Of a stretch of DNA of 64,000 nt, positions 63,414 to 64,000 are shown piece by piece. Each line of letters opens with the position of its first letter. Position 1 is the stretch's first letter. The translations under genes and the position numbers were made by a program. Under the pieces are notes generated by a model. It made no database searches. It saw nothing but the letters and a program-made list of their open reading frames with translations, and had not been told where the DNA came from. The stretch comes from Acinetobacter sp. WCHAc010034 (GTDB taxonomy: Bacteria > Pseudomonadota > Gammaproteobacteria > Pseudomonadales > Moraxellaceae), in NCBI RefSeq assembly GCF_001696615.3, contig NZ_CP032279.1, forward strand, positions 3,286,001-3,350,000, given 5' to 3'.

Positions 63414-64000
63414 ATGAAGCTATATTATTCTCCGGGCGCATGCTCTTTAGCGTCGCATATTATTTTAAATGAAATTAATGTTGATTTTGATTTGGTTCGC
63501 GTTGACCTAAAAACACATAAAACAGAAAAAGGCGCAGATTATTACGAAATTAATCCTAAAGGCTATGTGCCGGCGCTGGAAATCAATCCAGGCTTGATCC
63601 TTACTGAAAACGTGGCGATTCTGCCGTTTCTTGCCCAGCATGATCCGAAACAGGACTTAATTCCGCCTTCAGGCTTGGGCCGCGCCAAGGTGCTGGAATG
63701 GCTGGGCTATCTGAATTCTGAACTGCATGACGCTTATTCGGTGTTCTTTGGCGGGCCGCTCAGCGCAGAGGCGAAGGAAAAAGCCTATGCGGAGATTGAC
63801 CGCTTGCTCAGCTATATTGAGAAAAGCATCGGCGAATCAGACAACGGTTATCTGGTGGATGACAACTTTGGCCCGGCGGATGCATATTTATTTGTGCTGA
63901 CCAACTGGTCGAAGGGCATTGGCCATGACTTGACGCCGTATAAGAATATCATTGCTTTGCGCCATAAAATTGCAGAACGCCAGTCGGTGCAGATTGCAAT
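63414..64000 (+). CDS. glutathione S-transferase (partial, cut by window end)
   Basis: Starts MKLYYSPGACSLASHIILNE, the beta-class bacterial GST (GstA) N-terminus with the active-site Cys and Ser of the PGACS motif. The thioredoxin-like half continues with NPKGYVPALEI and the glutathione-binding LTENVAIL (usually LTE-x-AI). The helical half contains FGPADAYLFVLTNWS with its conserved Asp. About 195 of some 200 residues are visible before the window ends. ACAAGGA eight bases before the ATG fixes the start. It conjugates glutathione to electrophiles; the exact substrate is unknown. Confidence 0.93.
   Translation, partial: MKLYYSPGACSLASHIILNEINVDFDLVRVDLKTHKTEKGADYYEINPKGYVPALEINPGLILTENVAILPFLAQHDPKQDLIPPSGLGRAKVLEWLGYLNSELHDAYSVFFGGPLSAEAKEKAYAEIDRLLSYIEKSIGESDNGYLVDDNFGPADAYLFVLTNWSKGIGHDLTPYKNIIALRHKIAERQSVQIA

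Overview
The window looks like a chromosomal segment of an Acinetobacter species (Moraxellaceae, Gammaproteobacteria). Pointers are the era-recO-pdxJ-miaE order, the dat-ddc 1,3-diaminopropane operon, a long-form GAPDH, an A1S_2505-type protein, and many short genus-typical lipoproteins and hypotheticals. Codons are GC-leaning compared with A. baumannii, so a non-baumannii species is plausible; this is inference. I see no prophage, CRISPR array, complete IS, rRNA or replication origin. Most of the window is housekeeping chromosome.

Layout: 1-3.4 kb holds a co-directional block (end of probable rnc, era, small lipoprotein, recO, pdxJ, miaE). 3.5-4.0 kb holds three near-identical tRNA-Asn genes on the minus strand. 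4.1-7.1 kb holds sodB, a Nif3-like protein and a DegS/AlgW-like protease, followed by a 178-bp palindromic mobile element. 7.5-12.1 kb is accessory in flavour: a small monooxygenase, an MFS transporter with a translationally coupled 44-residue membrane peptide, a diguanylate cyclase and an FGSN-motif protein. 12.4-22.9 kb holds uvrB, a lipocalin, rarD, long GAPDH, the divergent qorB/HxlR redox pair, obgE, proB and a PAP2 phosphatase. 23.2-32.5 kb holds a SIMPL protein, dat-ddc and the Pho-box-preceded pstSCAB operon. 32.6-42 kb holds sohB, gabD, an OsmC protein divergent from crp/vfr, a Tas-like reductase and clpB behind a sigma-32-type promoter. 42.5-52.5 kb holds a GH3-family protein, a DUF945 protein, rlmKL, pyrB with a non-catalytic pyrC', and a LprI-like lipoprotein. 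52.6-64 kb holds a DUF2520 protein, a methyltransferase, a GMC alcohol dehydrogenase plus aldehyde dehydrogenase pair, trmB, an ExeM/NucH nuclease with a GlyGly-CTERM tail, a broken sensor histidine kinase and the start of a glutathione S-transferase.

The most interesting structure is not a gene. A palindromic MITE-like element of about 178 bp (7092-7269) sits exactly in the loop of the terminator behind the DegS-like gene. It is flanked by a perfect 9-bp direct repeat that equals the original loop. A second copy in opposite orientation (45609-45785) splits a 16-bp terminator stem between two convergent genes. A probable terminus remnant forms the osmC terminator near 36.5 kb. This suggests an element that targets, or is tolerated only in, intrinsic-terminator loops.

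Functional links: dat and ddc convert aspartate semialdehyde to 1,3-diaminopropane. pstSCAB imports phosphate. qorB with the HxlR regulator answers quinone or electrophile stress around a shared palindromic operator. pyrB and pyrC' should form one ATCase holoenzyme. The GMC and aldehyde dehydrogenases could oxidise an alcohol to its acid in two steps.
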